From NCBI RefSeq assembly GCF_004122735.1, contig NZ_SDIF01000016.1, positions 43,834 to 107,833 on the forward strand: 64,000 bases of DNA. Reading direction: 5' to 3'. The notes beneath the pieces are model-generated. The model did no database searches. It was given only the letters and a program-made list of their open reading frames with translations, and was not told where the DNA came from. The stretch's first letter is position 1, and every line of letters begins with the position of its first letter. A program made the translations under genes and the position numbers. The DNA is from Streptomyces sioyaensis. Its GTDB lineage: Bacteria > Actinomycetota > Actinomycetes > Streptomycetales > Streptomycetaceae. Shown piece by piece: positions 20,028 through 29,154 of this stretch.

Positions 20028-20870
20028 CTACCGGCGGGCAGGCTGCGCATCGGGGGAGTCCGCGCCGGCGCCGACCGCCCTCCCGGAGCCGTCACCGTCC
20101 GGTGCGCCACGGCCGTCCCGCTGCGCCGTGCCCGGGGCCCCCGAGGACTCGGCCGCCTTCGCGGCGTCGCCCTTGCCCTTCTCTCCCGACCGCTCCGGCT
20201 TCTCCGGCACCACGAAGCGGTAGCCGACGTTGCGGACCGTGCCGATCAGCGACTCGTGCTCGGGGCCGAGCTTGGCGCGCAGCCGCCGGACGTGGACGTC
20301 GACCGTCCGCGTGCCGCCGAAGTAGTCGTAGCCCCACACCTCCTGGAGGAGCTGGGCGCGGGTGAAGACCCGGCCCGGGTGCTGCGCCAGATACTTCAGC
20401 AGCTCGAACTCCTTGAAGGTCAGGTCCAGGACCCGGCCCTTCAGCTTCGCGCTGTAGGTCGCCTCGTCGACCGAGAGATCACCGCTGCGGATCTCCATCG
20501 GACCGTCGTCGGTGGTGATCTGCTGGCGGCCCATGGCCAGCCGCAGCCGCGCCTCGACCTCGGCCGGGCCCGCGGTGTCCAGCAGGACGTCGTCCACGCC
20601 CCAGTCGGCGGTGACCGCCGCCAGCCCGCCCTCGGTGACCACCAGCACCAGCGGACAGCCGGGTCCGGTGGACCGCAGCAGCTGGCACAGGGACCGTACG
20701 TGCGGCAGGTCGCGGCGGCCGTCGATCAGTATGACGTCGGCCCCGGGGGTGTCGATGAGTGCCGGTCCCTCGGCAGGGGCCACCCGCACGCTGTGCAGCA
20801 ACAGGCCGAGCGCCGGGAGCACCTCCGTCGACGGCTGGAGTGCATTGGTCAGCAGCAGGAGGGAACTCAC
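20028..20870 (-). CDS. glnR: Nitrogen regulator GlnR
   Basis: OmpR-type global regulator of nitrogen assimilation. The 280 aa protein begins [20 protein letters not shown]; its receiver-like domain has [11 protein letters not shown], where the Asp corresponds to the conserved acceptor but the acidic pocket is incomplete, as known for GlnR, which works without phosphorylation by a cognate kinase. The winged helix carries [19 protein letters not shown] and [14 protein letters not shown] low-complexity Gly/Asp/Ala tail of about 55 residues follows. No kinase gene is adjacent, which fits GlnR. Confidence 0.94.
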   Translation of the reverse strand: MSSLLLLTNALQPSTEVLPALGLLLHSVRVAPAEGPALIDTPGADVILIDGRRDLPHVRSLCQLLRSTGPGCPLVLVVTEGGLAAVTADWGVDDVLLDTAGPAEVEARLRLAMGRQQITTDDGPMEIRSGDLSVDEATYSAKLKGRVLDLTFKEFELLKYLAQHPGRVFTRAQLLQEVWGYDYFGGTRTVDVHVRRLRAKLGPEHESLIGTVRNVGYRFVVPEKPERSGEKGKGDAAKAAESSGAPGTAQRDGRGAPDGDGSGRAVGAGADSPDAQPARR

Positions 20871-21117
20871 GCGCGACCACCTGCCCGGCTGCCGGGGTGT
20901 TCCGCCCCTTGCTGTGTGCGGTTCTGCCTGCTTCGCTCGCCCATGACGTCTGGTTCCTCCTCGGTCCCTGCGACGGGGGCACCTCCCGGCCTCGGCCGGG
21001 GTGTCTGCGGCACTGCTTCGTACGGGTCCTCGCAGTCGCGCGTGAACGCGGCTGAAAGCACAAAAGGACCCGGGGGCAACGCTGCCCGGATCCTTCTTGC
21101 CCAGCAGAATAGCTCAC

Positions 21118-21981
21118 ATGACTCCCGGACCCGAGGCCGAATGTGCAGCCTCTCGTGTTCCCTCGATCACTTCGAGTGGTCATCGGGTGTGCCTGTTGAC
21201 CTCCGACGGGGTCCGGATCGAGGCCGCCCACACCCCCCGTCGGGCCCGTTCTGAAGCGGATCCGGCCACCTGCGCCGGCACCCCGGCGATCGTCCTGGCG
21301 CACGGCTTCACCGGGGCGCTGGAACGCCCCGCACTTCGTCGGGCGGCTGCCGCATTTTCCCAGCATGCGGACGTGATCACGTTTTCTTTCCGTGGACATG
21401 GCGGATCCGGCGGGCGTTCCACGGTCGGCGACCGCGAGGTCGAGGATCTGGCCGCCGCGGTCCGCTGGGCCCGCGCCCTGGGCCACCGCCGGGTCGCCAC
21501 CGTCGGCTTCTCCATGGGCGGCTCGGTCGTCCTGCGGCAGGCGGCGCTGCACGGCCCGGGGGAGCACGGGGAGCGCACGGATGCGCGGCCCGACACGGTC
21601 GTCGCGGTCAGCGCCCCCGCCCGCTGGTACTACCGCGGCACCGCGCCCATGCGCCGCCTCCACTGGGTCATCACCCGCCCCACCGGACGGCTCGTCTCCC
21701 GGTTCGGGCTGGGCACCCGTATCCACTCCGAGGACTGGGACCCCGTCCCGCTCTCCCCCACCGAGGCCGCCGGGCGGCTCGCGCCCACCCCGCTGCTGGT
21801 GGTCCACGGCGACCGCGACCCGTACTTCCCCCTCGACCATCCACGGATGCTGATGTCGGCCGCCGACCCGGCGACGGCGGAGCTGTGGATCGAGCGGGGC
21901 TTCGGGCACGCCGAGAACGCGGCCGCGCCGGAGCTGCTGGGGCGGATCGGGGAGTGGATCACGGCCCGCACCCCGTCGTAG
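21118..21981 (+). CDS. Alpha/beta hydrolase
   Basis: 287 aa. Oxyanion motif LAHGFTGALERP, nucleophile elbow GFSMGGS, acid in VVHGDRDPYFPLDHP and catalytic His in RGFGHAEN. No signal peptide, so cytoplasmic. The ATG in MTPGPEAE is chosen over an ATG 21 nt upstream. It is divergent from glnR, with about 250 bp between them. Substrate unknown. Confidence 0.85.
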   Translation: MTPGPEAECAASRVPSITSSGHRVCLLTSDGVRIEAAHTPRRARSEADPATCAGTPAIVLAHGFTGALERPALRRAAAAFSQHADVITFSFRGHGGSGGRSTVGDREVEDLAAAVRWARALGHRRVATVGFSMGGSVVLRQAALHGPGEHGERTDARPDTVVAVSAPARWYYRGTAPMRRLHWVITRPTGRLVSRFGLGTRIHSEDWDPVPLSPTEAAGRLAPTPLLVVHGDRDPYFPLDHPRMLMSAADPATAELWIERGFGHAENAAAPELLGRIGEWITARTPS

Positions 21982-22050
21982 GACGTGTCTGTCGGATCAC
22001 CCCGGGCCGCCCGCCAGGGCCTGTCGTGTGGATCAGGCCCTGGGCCGCGC

Positions 22051-24063
22051 TCACTCCGGCTCGGCCACCGCCTCCGCGAACTGCGCCGCATACAGGCGGG
22101 TATAGGCGCCGCCCGTCGCCAACAGGGCGTCATGGGGGCCCTGCTCGACGATCGCGCCGTTCTCCATCACCAGGATGACGTCGGCGTCGCGGATGGTGGA
22201 GAGCCGGTGGGCGATGACGAAGCTGGTGCGGCCGCTGCGGAGCTGGGCCATCGCCTGCTGGATGAGCACCTCGGTGCGGGTGTCGACCGAGCTGGTGGCC
22301 TCGTCCAGGACCAGGATGGCCGGTTCGGCGAGGAAGGCCCGGGCGATGGTGATCAGCTGCTTCTCACCGGCCGAGACATTGCCGCCCTCGTCGTCGAGCA
22401 CGGTGTCGTAGCCGTCCGGCAGGGTGCGCACGAAGCGGTCGACGTGGGTGGCCCGGGCCGCCGCCACGATCTTGTCCATCGAGATGCCCGCGGGCGCTCC
22501 GTAGGCGATGTTCTCCGCGACCGTGCCGCCGAAGAGCCAGGTGTCCTGGAGCACCATGCCGATGTGGGACCGCAGCTCCTCGCGCGACATGGCGGCGATA
22601 TCGGTGCCGTCGAGGGTGATCCGGCCGCCGCGCACCTCGTAGAAGCGCATCAGCAGATTGACGAGCGTGGTCTTGCCGGCGCCCGTCGGGCCGACGATCG
22701 CCACCGTCTGCCCGGGGTGGACGGCCAGCGACAGCCCCTCGATGAGCGGTTTGTCGGCCGCGTAGTGGAAGGTGACGTCCTCGAACCCGACGCGTCCCTC
22801 GACCCGTTCGGGCCGGGCCGGCCGGGCGGCGTCGGGCTCCTGCTCGGTGGCGTCGAGGAGTTCGAAGACCCGCTCGGCGGAGGCGACGCCGGACTGGACG
22901 AGGTTGGCCATCGAGGCGACCTGGGTGAGCGGCTGGCTGAACTGCCGGGAGTACTGGACGAAAGCCTGGACGTCACCGATGGACAGCGCCCCGGAGGCGA
23001 CCCGCAGACCGCCGACGACCGCCACCATGACGTAGTTCAGGTTGCCGATGAACATCATCGCGGGCTGGATGATCCCGGAGATGAACTGAGCCCGGAATCC
23101 GGCGGCGTACAGCGCCTCGTTCTGCTGCCGGAACAGCTCGGCGGACTCCCGCTCGCGGCCGAAGACCTTCACCAGGCTGTGGCCGGTGTACATCTCCTCG
23201 ATGTGCGCATTGAGCCTGCCGGTGGTCTTCCACTGCTGGACGAACTGCGGCTGGGCGCGCTTGCCGATCCGGGTGGCGACGAGCACCGAGACCGGGACCG
23301 TGACCAGGGCGACCAGCGCCAGCAGCCACGAGATCCAGAACATCATCGTCAGCACCCCGGCGATGGTCAGCAGCGAGGCCACGATCTGGCTGAGGGTCTG
23401 CTGCAGCGTCTGCTGGATGTTGTCGATGTCGTTGGTCGCCCGGGAGAGCACCTCGCCGCGCTGCTGCCGGTCGAAGTAGCTCAGCGGCAGCCGCGCCAGC
23501 TTCTCCTCGACCTGCTCGCGCAGCCGGAACACGGTCCGCTGGACGACCCTGGTGGCGATCCGGGCCTGCACGAAGCCGAAGACCGAGGCGCCCGCGTAGA
23601 TCAGGGTGGCCCAGAGCAGGACCCCGCCGACGGCGCCGAAGTCGATCCCCTGGCCGGGGACGACCGGCATCGCGCCGAGCATGTCGGCGAGCCCGCCCTG
23701 GCCGTGGGCGCGCAGCTGGGCCACCGCCTGGGCCTTGGTGATCCCCTCGGGCAGCCGGCGGCCGACGATGCCGGACATGATCAGGTCGGTGGCCCGGCCG
23801 AGGACCTTGGGGCCCACCACCGTCAGCGTCACGCTCAGGGCGCCCAGGACCAGCGCGAAGCCGATGACGCCGCGCTCGGGCCGCATCTGGGCCAGCAGCC
23901 GCTTGCCGGATCCCTTGAAGTCCATCGACTTCTCGGTGGGCTGGCCGCCCATCATCCGGGCGGGCCCGATCGCCGGGGCCGGGCCTCGTCCGGGCGCCGC
24001 CTGCGCACTCTGCCCGCCGGCGGACGGGGTCCCGGCGGCCGGCGCCTTGTCCGCGGTGGTCAC
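22051..24063 (-). CDS. ABC exporter subunit B (catalytic-site Walker B)
   Basis: 670 aa half-transporter with an N-terminal 85-residue Ala/Pro-rich extension, a six-helix exporter domain and a nucleotide-binding domain. Walker A GPTGAGKTT and Walker B ILVLDEATSSVD with catalytic Glu, and the His-switch FVIAHRLSTI, are canonical; the signature is the degenerate VSAGEKQ. The GTG overlaps the stop of the upstream half-transporter gene (GTGA). The pair forms a TmrAB/LmrCD-like heterodimer. Substrate (lipid, peptide or drug) unknown. Confidence 0.93.
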   Translation of the reverse strand: MTTADKAPAAGTPSAGGQSAQAAPGRGPAPAIGPARMMGGQPTEKSMDFKGSGKRLLAQMRPERGVIGFALVLGALSVTLTVVGPKVLGRATDLIMSGIVGRRLPEGITKAQAVAQLRAHGQGGLADMLGAMPVVPGQGIDFGAVGGVLLWATLIYAGASVFGFVQARIATRVVQRTVFRLREQVEEKLARLPLSYFDRQQRGEVLSRATNDIDNIQQTLQQTLSQIVASLLTIAGVLTMMFWISWLLALVALVTVPVSVLVATRIGKRAQPQFVQQWKTTGRLNAHIEEMYTGHSLVKVFGRERESAELFRQQNEALYAAGFRAQFISGIIQPAMMFIGNLNYVMVAVVGGLRVASGALSIGDVQAFVQYSRQFSQPLTQVASMANLVQSGVASAERVFELLDATEQEPDAARPARPERVEGRVGFEDVTFHYAADKPLIEGLSLAVHPGQTVAIVGPTGAGKTTLVNLLMRFYEVRGGRITLDGTDIAAMSREELRSHIGMVLQDTWLFGGTVAENIAYGAPAGISMDKIVAAARATHVDRFVRTLPDGYDTVLDDEGGNVSAGEKQLITIARAFLAEPAILVLDEATSSVDTRTEVLIQQAMAQLRSGRTSFVIAHRLSTIRDADVILVMENGAIVEQGPHDALLATGGAYTRLYAAQFAEAVAEPE

Positions 24064-25793
24064 GCCGCCTCCTGCTCGGTGAGCTGGGAGAGCACGATCT
24101 CCCGGTAGGTCTCGTTGCCGGCCATCAGCTCGGTGTGGGTGCCGGTGCCGACCACCCTGCCCTCGTCGAGGACCACGATCCGGTCGGCACCGCGGATCGT
24201 GGCGACCCGCTGGGCGACGATCACCACCGTCGCGCGGTCGGTCTCCCGGGACAGCGCGGCCCGCAGCGCCGCGTCCGTCGCGTAGTCCAGCGCGGAGAAG
24301 GAGTCGTCGAAGAGGTAGATCTCGGGCCGGCGCACCAGCGCCCGCGCGATGGCCAGCCGCTGCCGCTGGCCGCCGGAGACATTGCCGCCGCCCTGCGCGA
24401 CGGGAGCGTGGAGACCGCCCTCCATCCGCTCGACGAACTCCCGCGCCTGGGCGGTCTCCAGGGCCTGCCACAGCTCGTCGTCGGTGGCGTCCGGATTGCC
24501 GTAGCGCAGATTGGTGGCGACGGTCCCGGAGAAGAGGTACGGCTTCTGCGGGACCAGGCCGATGGTCCGGGCCAGCGTCTCCTGGTCGAGGGTGCGGACG
24601 TCCTCGCCGTCCACCAGGACCGTGCCGCCGGTCGCGTCGAACAGCCGCGGGACCAGCCCCAGCAGGGTCGACTTGCCCGAGCCGGTGGAGCCGATGACGG
24701 CGGTGGTCTCACCGGGGCGGGCGCGCAGCGAGATGTCCTTGAGGACCGGCTGCTCGGCACCGGGGAAGCGGAACTCGACGTTGCGCAGCTCCAGTTCACC
24801 GTGCCGGCGCAGCTCGGTGACCGGGTTCTCGGGCGGGGTGACGCTGGAGTCGGTCGACAGCACCTCCTGGATGCGCTCGGCGCAGACCTCGGCGCGCGGC
24901 AGCATCATCACCATGAACGTCGCCATCATGATCGACATCAGGATGTACATGAGGTAGCTGAGGAACGCCGTCAGCGCGCCGATCTGCATCTCGTCCGCGT
25001 CGATCCGCAGCCCGCCGAACCAGACCACGGCCACGCTGGAGAGGTTCACGATCAGCATGACCATCGGGAACATCATCGACATCAGCCGGCCGGAGCGCAG
25101 CGACACCTCGAACAGCTCGGTGTTGGCCCCGGCGAAGCGCTCGCGCTCGTAGCCGTCGCGGACGAAGGCGCGGATGACGCGGATACCGGCGATCTGCTCG
25201 CGCAGGACGCGGTTGACGGTGTCGATGCGCTCCTGCACCCCGCGGAAGAGCGGACGCAGCCGGCGCACGACCAGGGAGATCAGGATCGCCAGCACCGGCA
25301 CGATGACCAGCAGCAGACCGGACAGCGGCACGTCCTGGTTCAGCGCCATCAGCACGCCGCCGATGCACATGATCGGCGCCGAGACCATCATCGTGAACGT
25401 CATCAGCACCAGCATCTGGACCTGCTGGACGTCATTGGTCGTGCGGGTGATCAGCGACGGTGCCCCGAAGGCGCCCATTTCCCGGGCGGAGAAGGACTGC
25501 ACCCGGTCGAAGACCGCGGCGCGGACGTCCCGGCCGAGCGCCATGGCCGTACGGGCACCGAAATAGACCGCGCCGATCGCGCAGACGATCTGCAGGAGAG
25601 TGACGGCGATCATGAAAGCGCCGGTGCCGAGAATGTAGCCCGTGTCGCCCTTCACCACACCGTTGTCGATGATGTCGGCGTTGAGGGTGGGCAGATAGAG
25701 GGTGGCCAGGGTCTGGGTCAACTGGAGCAGCACGATCAGGGAGATCGCTCGTCGGTGGGGCCGCAAATGCCCCCATGCAAGTCGGACCAACAC
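24060..25793 (-). CDS. ABC exporter subunit A (degenerate catalytic site)
   Basis: 577 aa half-transporter with six membrane helices and a nucleotide-binding domain. Walker A GSTGSGKST and signature VSGGQRQ are canonical, but Walker B reads IYLFDDSFSALD, with Asp in place of the catalytic Glu, and the H-switch is Gln (VIVAQRVATI). That is the classic inactive half of a heterodimeric exporter and complements the defects of the subunit encoded immediately downstream with a 4-nt overlap. GTG start. Confidence 0.94.
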   Translation of the reverse strand: MLVRLAWGHLRPHRRAISLIVLLQLTQTLATLYLPTLNADIIDNGVVKGDTGYILGTGAFMIAVTLLQIVCAIGAVYFGARTAMALGRDVRAAVFDRVQSFSAREMGAFGAPSLITRTTNDVQQVQMLVLMTFTMMVSAPIMCIGGVLMALNQDVPLSGLLLVIVPVLAILISLVVRRLRPLFRGVQERIDTVNRVLREQIAGIRVIRAFVRDGYERERFAGANTELFEVSLRSGRLMSMMFPMVMLIVNLSSVAVVWFGGLRIDADEMQIGALTAFLSYLMYILMSIMMATFMVMMLPRAEVCAERIQEVLSTDSSVTPPENPVTELRRHGELELRNVEFRFPGAEQPVLKDISLRARPGETTAVIGSTGSGKSTLLGLVPRLFDATGGTVLVDGEDVRTLDQETLARTIGLVPQKPYLFSGTVATNLRYGNPDATDDELWQALETAQAREFVERMEGGLHAPVAQGGGNVSGGQRQRLAIARALVRRPEIYLFDDSFSALDYATDAALRAALSRETDRATVVIVAQRVATIRGADRIVVLDEGRVVGTGTHTELMAGNETYREIVLSQLTEQEAA

Positions 25794-25980
25794 ACAGTGA
25801 GCCTAGGCGAACATGTGCCCACGGCAACCGATATACCGCGGCCGGAACCGCACGGACAGTCGGCTGAGCCGGAAATCGCCGGGACCGGGCCGCCCGCCAC
25901 GTACGCCATCATGGAGGCGGCAACGACGGGGTGCCCGCCACCACGGGCAGCCCCCCGACCGACACGACGAAGAGGCCGCC

Positions 25981-26244
25981 GTGACAACAACTGGCACCGT
26001 GCGCTACTGGGCCGCGGCCAAGGCCGCCGCCGGCACGGCAGAGGAGCCGTACGCGGCGGCGACGCTCGCCGAGGCGCTCGACGCGGCGCGCGCGGCGCAC
26101 GCCGCGAACCCCGAGTTCGCGCGCGTACTGCTGCGCTGCTCCTTCCTGGTGGACGGCGATCCGGTCGGCACCCGCGACCACGGGGCGGTGCCGCTGGCCG
26201 AGGGCGGGACCGTCGAGGTACTGCCGCCGTTCGCGGGAGGGTGA
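25981..26244 (+). CDS. MoaD/ThiS-family sulfur carrier protein
   Basis: 87 aa ubiquitin-fold protein ending in the diglycine FAGG needed for adenylation and thiocarboxylate formation. N-terminal VRYWAAAKAAAGTAEEPY matches MoaD-like carriers of molybdopterin synthase. GTG start with GAAGAGG upstream. The next gene begins 10 bp after the stop. No moaE or moeB is adjacent, so whether it serves molybdopterin or another thiolation is unknown; a rhodanese gene lies 3 kb downstream. Confidence 0.88.
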   Translation: MTTTGTVRYWAAAKAAAGTAEEPYAAATLAEALDAARAAHAANPEFARVLLRCSFLVDGDPVGTRDHGAVPLAEGGTVEVLPPFAGG

Positions 26245-26254
26245 GCACACGATC

Positions 26255-27616
26255 ATGAGCGACAACCAGCCGCAGCACCACAACCCGTACCCGCCGCACG
26301 ATCCCGCCGCGCGGCAGGACCCCTACGGCCGGCCCGATCAATACGCCCCGCAGGATCCGTACGCGCCGCAGGATCCGTACGCCCCCCGGCCGCAGCAGTC
26401 CGCGCAGCCGCCGTACGGCCGGCCGGCCCACGCCGCGTCCCCGCAGCAGCCGGGTCACGACCCTTACGGGCAGCAGCAGTACGGGCAGCAGCAGGGGCAC
26501 GACCCGTACGGCCGCCAGTACGGGCAGCAGCACGGCCAGCAGCAGTACGGGCGGGAGGCGTACGGGCAGCAGCAACACGGGCAGCGGCCGCAGCACGCCC
26601 GGCAGCAGCATCCGCAGCAGCCCCACCAGCCCGCACAGCAGCAGCCCCAGCAACCCCAACAGCCCGCACAGCAGCCGCCCTACGGTCACGAAGGCCACCG
26701 CGTCCCGTCCGCGGAGCCCTCGCAGCTGCCCACCCAGCACCAGAGCGCGCGGCCGGCCGAGGACCCCTACGGCCGCGCCCACCCCCAGCAGGCCAGGCCG
26801 GCGCCCGCCGCGCCCGCGGCCAAGCCGCCGCTGCCCACCCCTCCGGTCTCCAGCGCGCCGCTCGCGGCCAACCAGCGCGCCCGCGCCGAGGGCCGCTCGC
26901 CGATCATCCCGCCCGGCATCCAGCCGGCCGCGCTGACCGCCGGGCTCGCCCTGCTGCTGGCGCTGACCGCGCCGCTGGGCCGCCCGGTGCTCGCCGTCCC
27001 GGTGGCGCTGCTGCAAGCGGTCACCGCCGCCGGCTGGTTCCGGCTCAACGGCATGTGGCCGGCCCGGCAGGGCATCGCGCTCGCCTTCCTGGCCGGGCTG
27101 ACCACCGATGTCGCGCTGCTGGCCACCGACCGTGAGAGCGCGCCGCTGGTGGGCATCGGCACGCTCGGCGTGTGGTGTCTGCTCGTCCTCGTCCTCCAGC
27201 TGCGCAACCGCAGCAGCGCCGACGAGCGGATGTACGCGCTGACCGCAGGCCTGACCTCGACCGCGCTCGCGGTGCTCGCCGCCGGCCAGCTCGCGGCGAG
27301 CCCGTATGCGGTGGTGGTCGGCGCCGCCGGGGCCGCGGTGGCCACCCTCGCCCGTGCGCTGCCGCTGCCCGGCCCCGCCTCGATCGGCGTCGCCCTGGTG
27401 GCCGCCGCGGGCGCCGGTATCGCGGCCGGCCAGCTCACCGGCCTCGGCGCCTCCGGTGCGCTGCTGGGCCTGGCGGCCGGCGGCTGCGCCCTGATCGGGC
27501 TGCGGGTGGCCAGTTACGACTACCCGTCCCGCTTCGTCCATCTGACGGCCGGGGTGGCCCTGCCGCTGGCCCTGGCCGCGCCCGCGGTCTACGTCCTGGG
27601 GCGGACGCTGGGATGA
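26255..27616 (+). CDS. Membrane protein with Gln/Tyr/Pro-rich disordered N terminus
   Basis: 453 aa. Residues 1-200 are low complexity with many DPYG, QQYG and QQPQQP units, predicted disordered. Residues 220-453 hold about eight to nine hydrophobic segments, many Ala/Leu/Gly-rich, without cofactor or transport motifs I recognise. Probably cotranscribed with the MoaD-like gene. Its ATG lies behind GGAGGG in the end of that gene. Function unknown; conserved membrane proteins with this architecture occur at the same place in other Streptomyces. Confidence 0.8.
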   Translation: MSDNQPQHHNPYPPHDPAARQDPYGRPDQYAPQDPYAPQDPYAPRPQQSAQPPYGRPAHAASPQQPGHDPYGQQQYGQQQGHDPYGRQYGQQHGQQQYGREAYGQQQHGQRPQHARQQHPQQPHQPAQQQPQQPQQPAQQPPYGHEGHRVPSAEPSQLPTQHQSARPAEDPYGRAHPQQARPAPAAPAAKPPLPTPPVSSAPLAANQRARAEGRSPIIPPGIQPAALTAGLALLLALTAPLGRPVLAVPVALLQAVTAAGWFRLNGMWPARQGIALAFLAGLTTDVALLATDRESAPLVGIGTLGVWCLLVLVLQLRNRSSADERMYALTAGLTSTALAVLAAGQLAASPYAVVVGAAGAAVATLARALPLPGPASIGVALVAAAGAGIAAGQLTGLGASGALLGLAAGGCALIGLRVASYDYPSRFVHLTAGVALPLALAAPAVYVLGRTLG

Positions 27617-27864
27617 CCACCGAGGGATGACCACCGAAGCGAGCACGTAAGCGCAGAAGCCGCAGGGCCCCCGGGAACCTCGGGAACCCCGGGAATCAGC
27701 GGCGAAACGGAGCGGCGGCCGCCGGAAAAGCAGCCCGTGCTGCCCGGCGACCGCCGCCTCCCGCTTCCCGGACCACGTCGTTTAGGCTCCCCCGGAACGC
27801 AGGCAGGCGGCCTGCCCGGACGAGTCGGCCGGATATCCGGCCCAGGTGTGGGGGAAGTGGTTCG

Positions 27865-28566
27865 ATGCGTGCACTTCGCGTGCTGTTTTTCGTCGTGGTC
27901 ATACTCGGCGGGCTGTTCGTGGCGGCCGACCGGGTCGCGGTGAATCTCGCCGAGGACAAGGCCGCGGACAAGATCCGCAGCAGCCAGGGGCTCGACAAGG
28001 CCCCGAACGTCGCGATCAAGGGATTCCCGTTCCTGACCCAGGTCGCCGGGCGCAACCTCCAGGAGGTGGACGCCGACCTCGGGGGCATCCAGGCCCGTGC
28101 CGAGGGACGCACGCTGCGCATCGACCAGCTGTCCGCGCAGTTCCACGAGGTCACGCTGAACAGCGACTACACGTCCATCGAGAGCGCCGCCTGGGCGACC
28201 GGCAACGCCCGGATCAACTACGCCGACCTGACCAAGGCGGCGGGCGCCGACGTCAAGGTCACCTACGGCGGGCAGAAGGACGGCCGCAGCCAGGTGAAGA
28301 TATCGCCGAACGTCCCGCTGCTCAGCCAGCTGGACGTGACCGGCTCCATCAGCATCGTGCACGGCGACACCGTCCGGCTGCGGGCCGACGGGCTCCCCCG
28401 GATGTGCAAGATCCTCCCGGGCTGCGAGGCCAAGGTCCGCGCCCAGACCGACCACGACTGGAAGCTGGAGCAGCTGCCCGGCAACCTGAAGCTGGACAAG
28501 GTCGTGACGATGCCCGACGGCATCTCGATCTCCGCCTCCGGCAAGGACGTCAAGCTTCCCGGCTGA
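27865..28566 (+). CDS. LmeA-like (DUF2993) protein
   Basis: 233 aa. A single N-terminal membrane anchor or uncleaved signal (LRVLFFVVVILGGLFVAADR) is followed by a DUF2993 domain with VAIKGFPFLTQVAGRNLQEV, the same signature as the larger protein encoded at 12041. A Cys pair (MCKILPGCEAKV) is present near residue 185. Likely faces the cell envelope and binds lipid, by analogy to mycobacterial LmeA. Followed by about 315 bp without a gene, apart from the promoter of the cysA leader. Confidence 0.85.
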   Translation: MRALRVLFFVVVILGGLFVAADRVAVNLAEDKAADKIRSSQGLDKAPNVAIKGFPFLTQVAGRNLQEVDADLGGIQARAEGRTLRIDQLSAQFHEVTLNSDYTSIESAAWATGNARINYADLTKAAGADVKVTYGGQKDGRSQVKISPNVPLLSQLDVTGSISIVHGDTVRLRADGLPRMCKILPGCEAKVRAQTDHDWKLEQLPGNLKLDKVVTMPDGISISASGKDVKLPG

Positions 28567-28844
28567 CCGGCCGCGACGACCGACCGGCCGGCACGACCGG
28601 ACACCACGGCGGGCCGCCCCACCGGTCCGCCGCCTCCCGCCGCCCGGCCCGCCGCCGGCCGGTCGCGCCGCCCGACCGGCCCGCGCCGTAGCCCGAATCC
28701 GCCCCACGTCCATTTCCTGAGACGCCCTGGTCCGTAAGCCAGACCCCCCACCGGCGTACGGCCCCCGCGGACCTGCGGAGGCCGGCACGACAGCACCTCT
28801 CGTCCCACATCACGGACAATCACGTCTCATTATTCGACACGCCG

Positions 28845-28874
28845 GTGACACGCCCCACTCTGTCTCCCTACGAT
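28845..28874 (+). promoter_or_regulatory. Promoter of the cysA leader peptide
   Basis: GTGACA (28845-28850) and TACGAT (28869-28874) are separated by 18 bp, a good housekeeping promoter. Transcription would start 7-8 nt after the -10 box, at the ATG of the leader peptide, so the transcript would be leaderless. The sequence between 28567 and this promoter shows no gene. Confidence 0.6.
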
Positions 28875-28881
28875 CGGAGCC

Positions 28882-28989
28882 ATGCAGAGCTCATTGAGCG
28901 GTCTCCGTCCACGGGGACGTGCGGTACTGACGAAGCGGCGGGCAGTAGACCTGTGCCGCGTCGCCGCCATGCTCTGTCGCCCTGTCTGA
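28882..28989 (+). CDS. Cys-containing leader peptide upstream of cysA
   Basis: A 35-codon reading frame starting at the predicted transcription start and ending 165 bp before cysA. Its C terminus TKRRAVDLCRVAAMLCRPV matches the family of putative leader peptides (pattern RRxVDLCRVAxxLCRP) found before sulfur-metabolism genes in actinobacteria. The two Cys codons near the end suggest that ribosome stalling on Cys-tRNA shortage controls the downstream genes. No purine-rich ribosome binding site is needed if translation is leaderless. Confidence 0.72.
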   Translation: MQSSLSGLRPRGRAVLTKRRAVDLCRVAAMLCRPV

Positions 28990-29154
28990 CGGGTCTTCCC
29001 TGCCCGTCCTCACCGGCCGGCCCCTCGGGCCGCCGCCCGCTCGTTCCCGCACAGCGCCCGCCCGGACCCCCCGCCCGGAGATCATCCGCGCGCACCCGGC
29101 GGACCCGCTTGCCACTCTGCAACCGCCCCCGCAACTGCCCCGGAGGAGAACACC
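28990..29154 (+). promoter_or_regulatory. Leader region between the uORF and cysA, candidate attenuator
   Basis: Highly GC-rich 165 nt containing at least one short stem (CGGCCC ctc GGGCCG around 29016-29032) and ending in GGAGGAG, the cysA ribosome binding site. Alternative pairing that depends on ribosome position in the uORF is plausible, but I could not fold it. Confidence 0.35.

Noticed and set aside
21985..26258. Two long plus-strand frames opposite the ABC exporter genes
   Set aside because: Asp/Glu/His-rich antisense translations without motifs; the exporter genes have full Walker and signature motifs.
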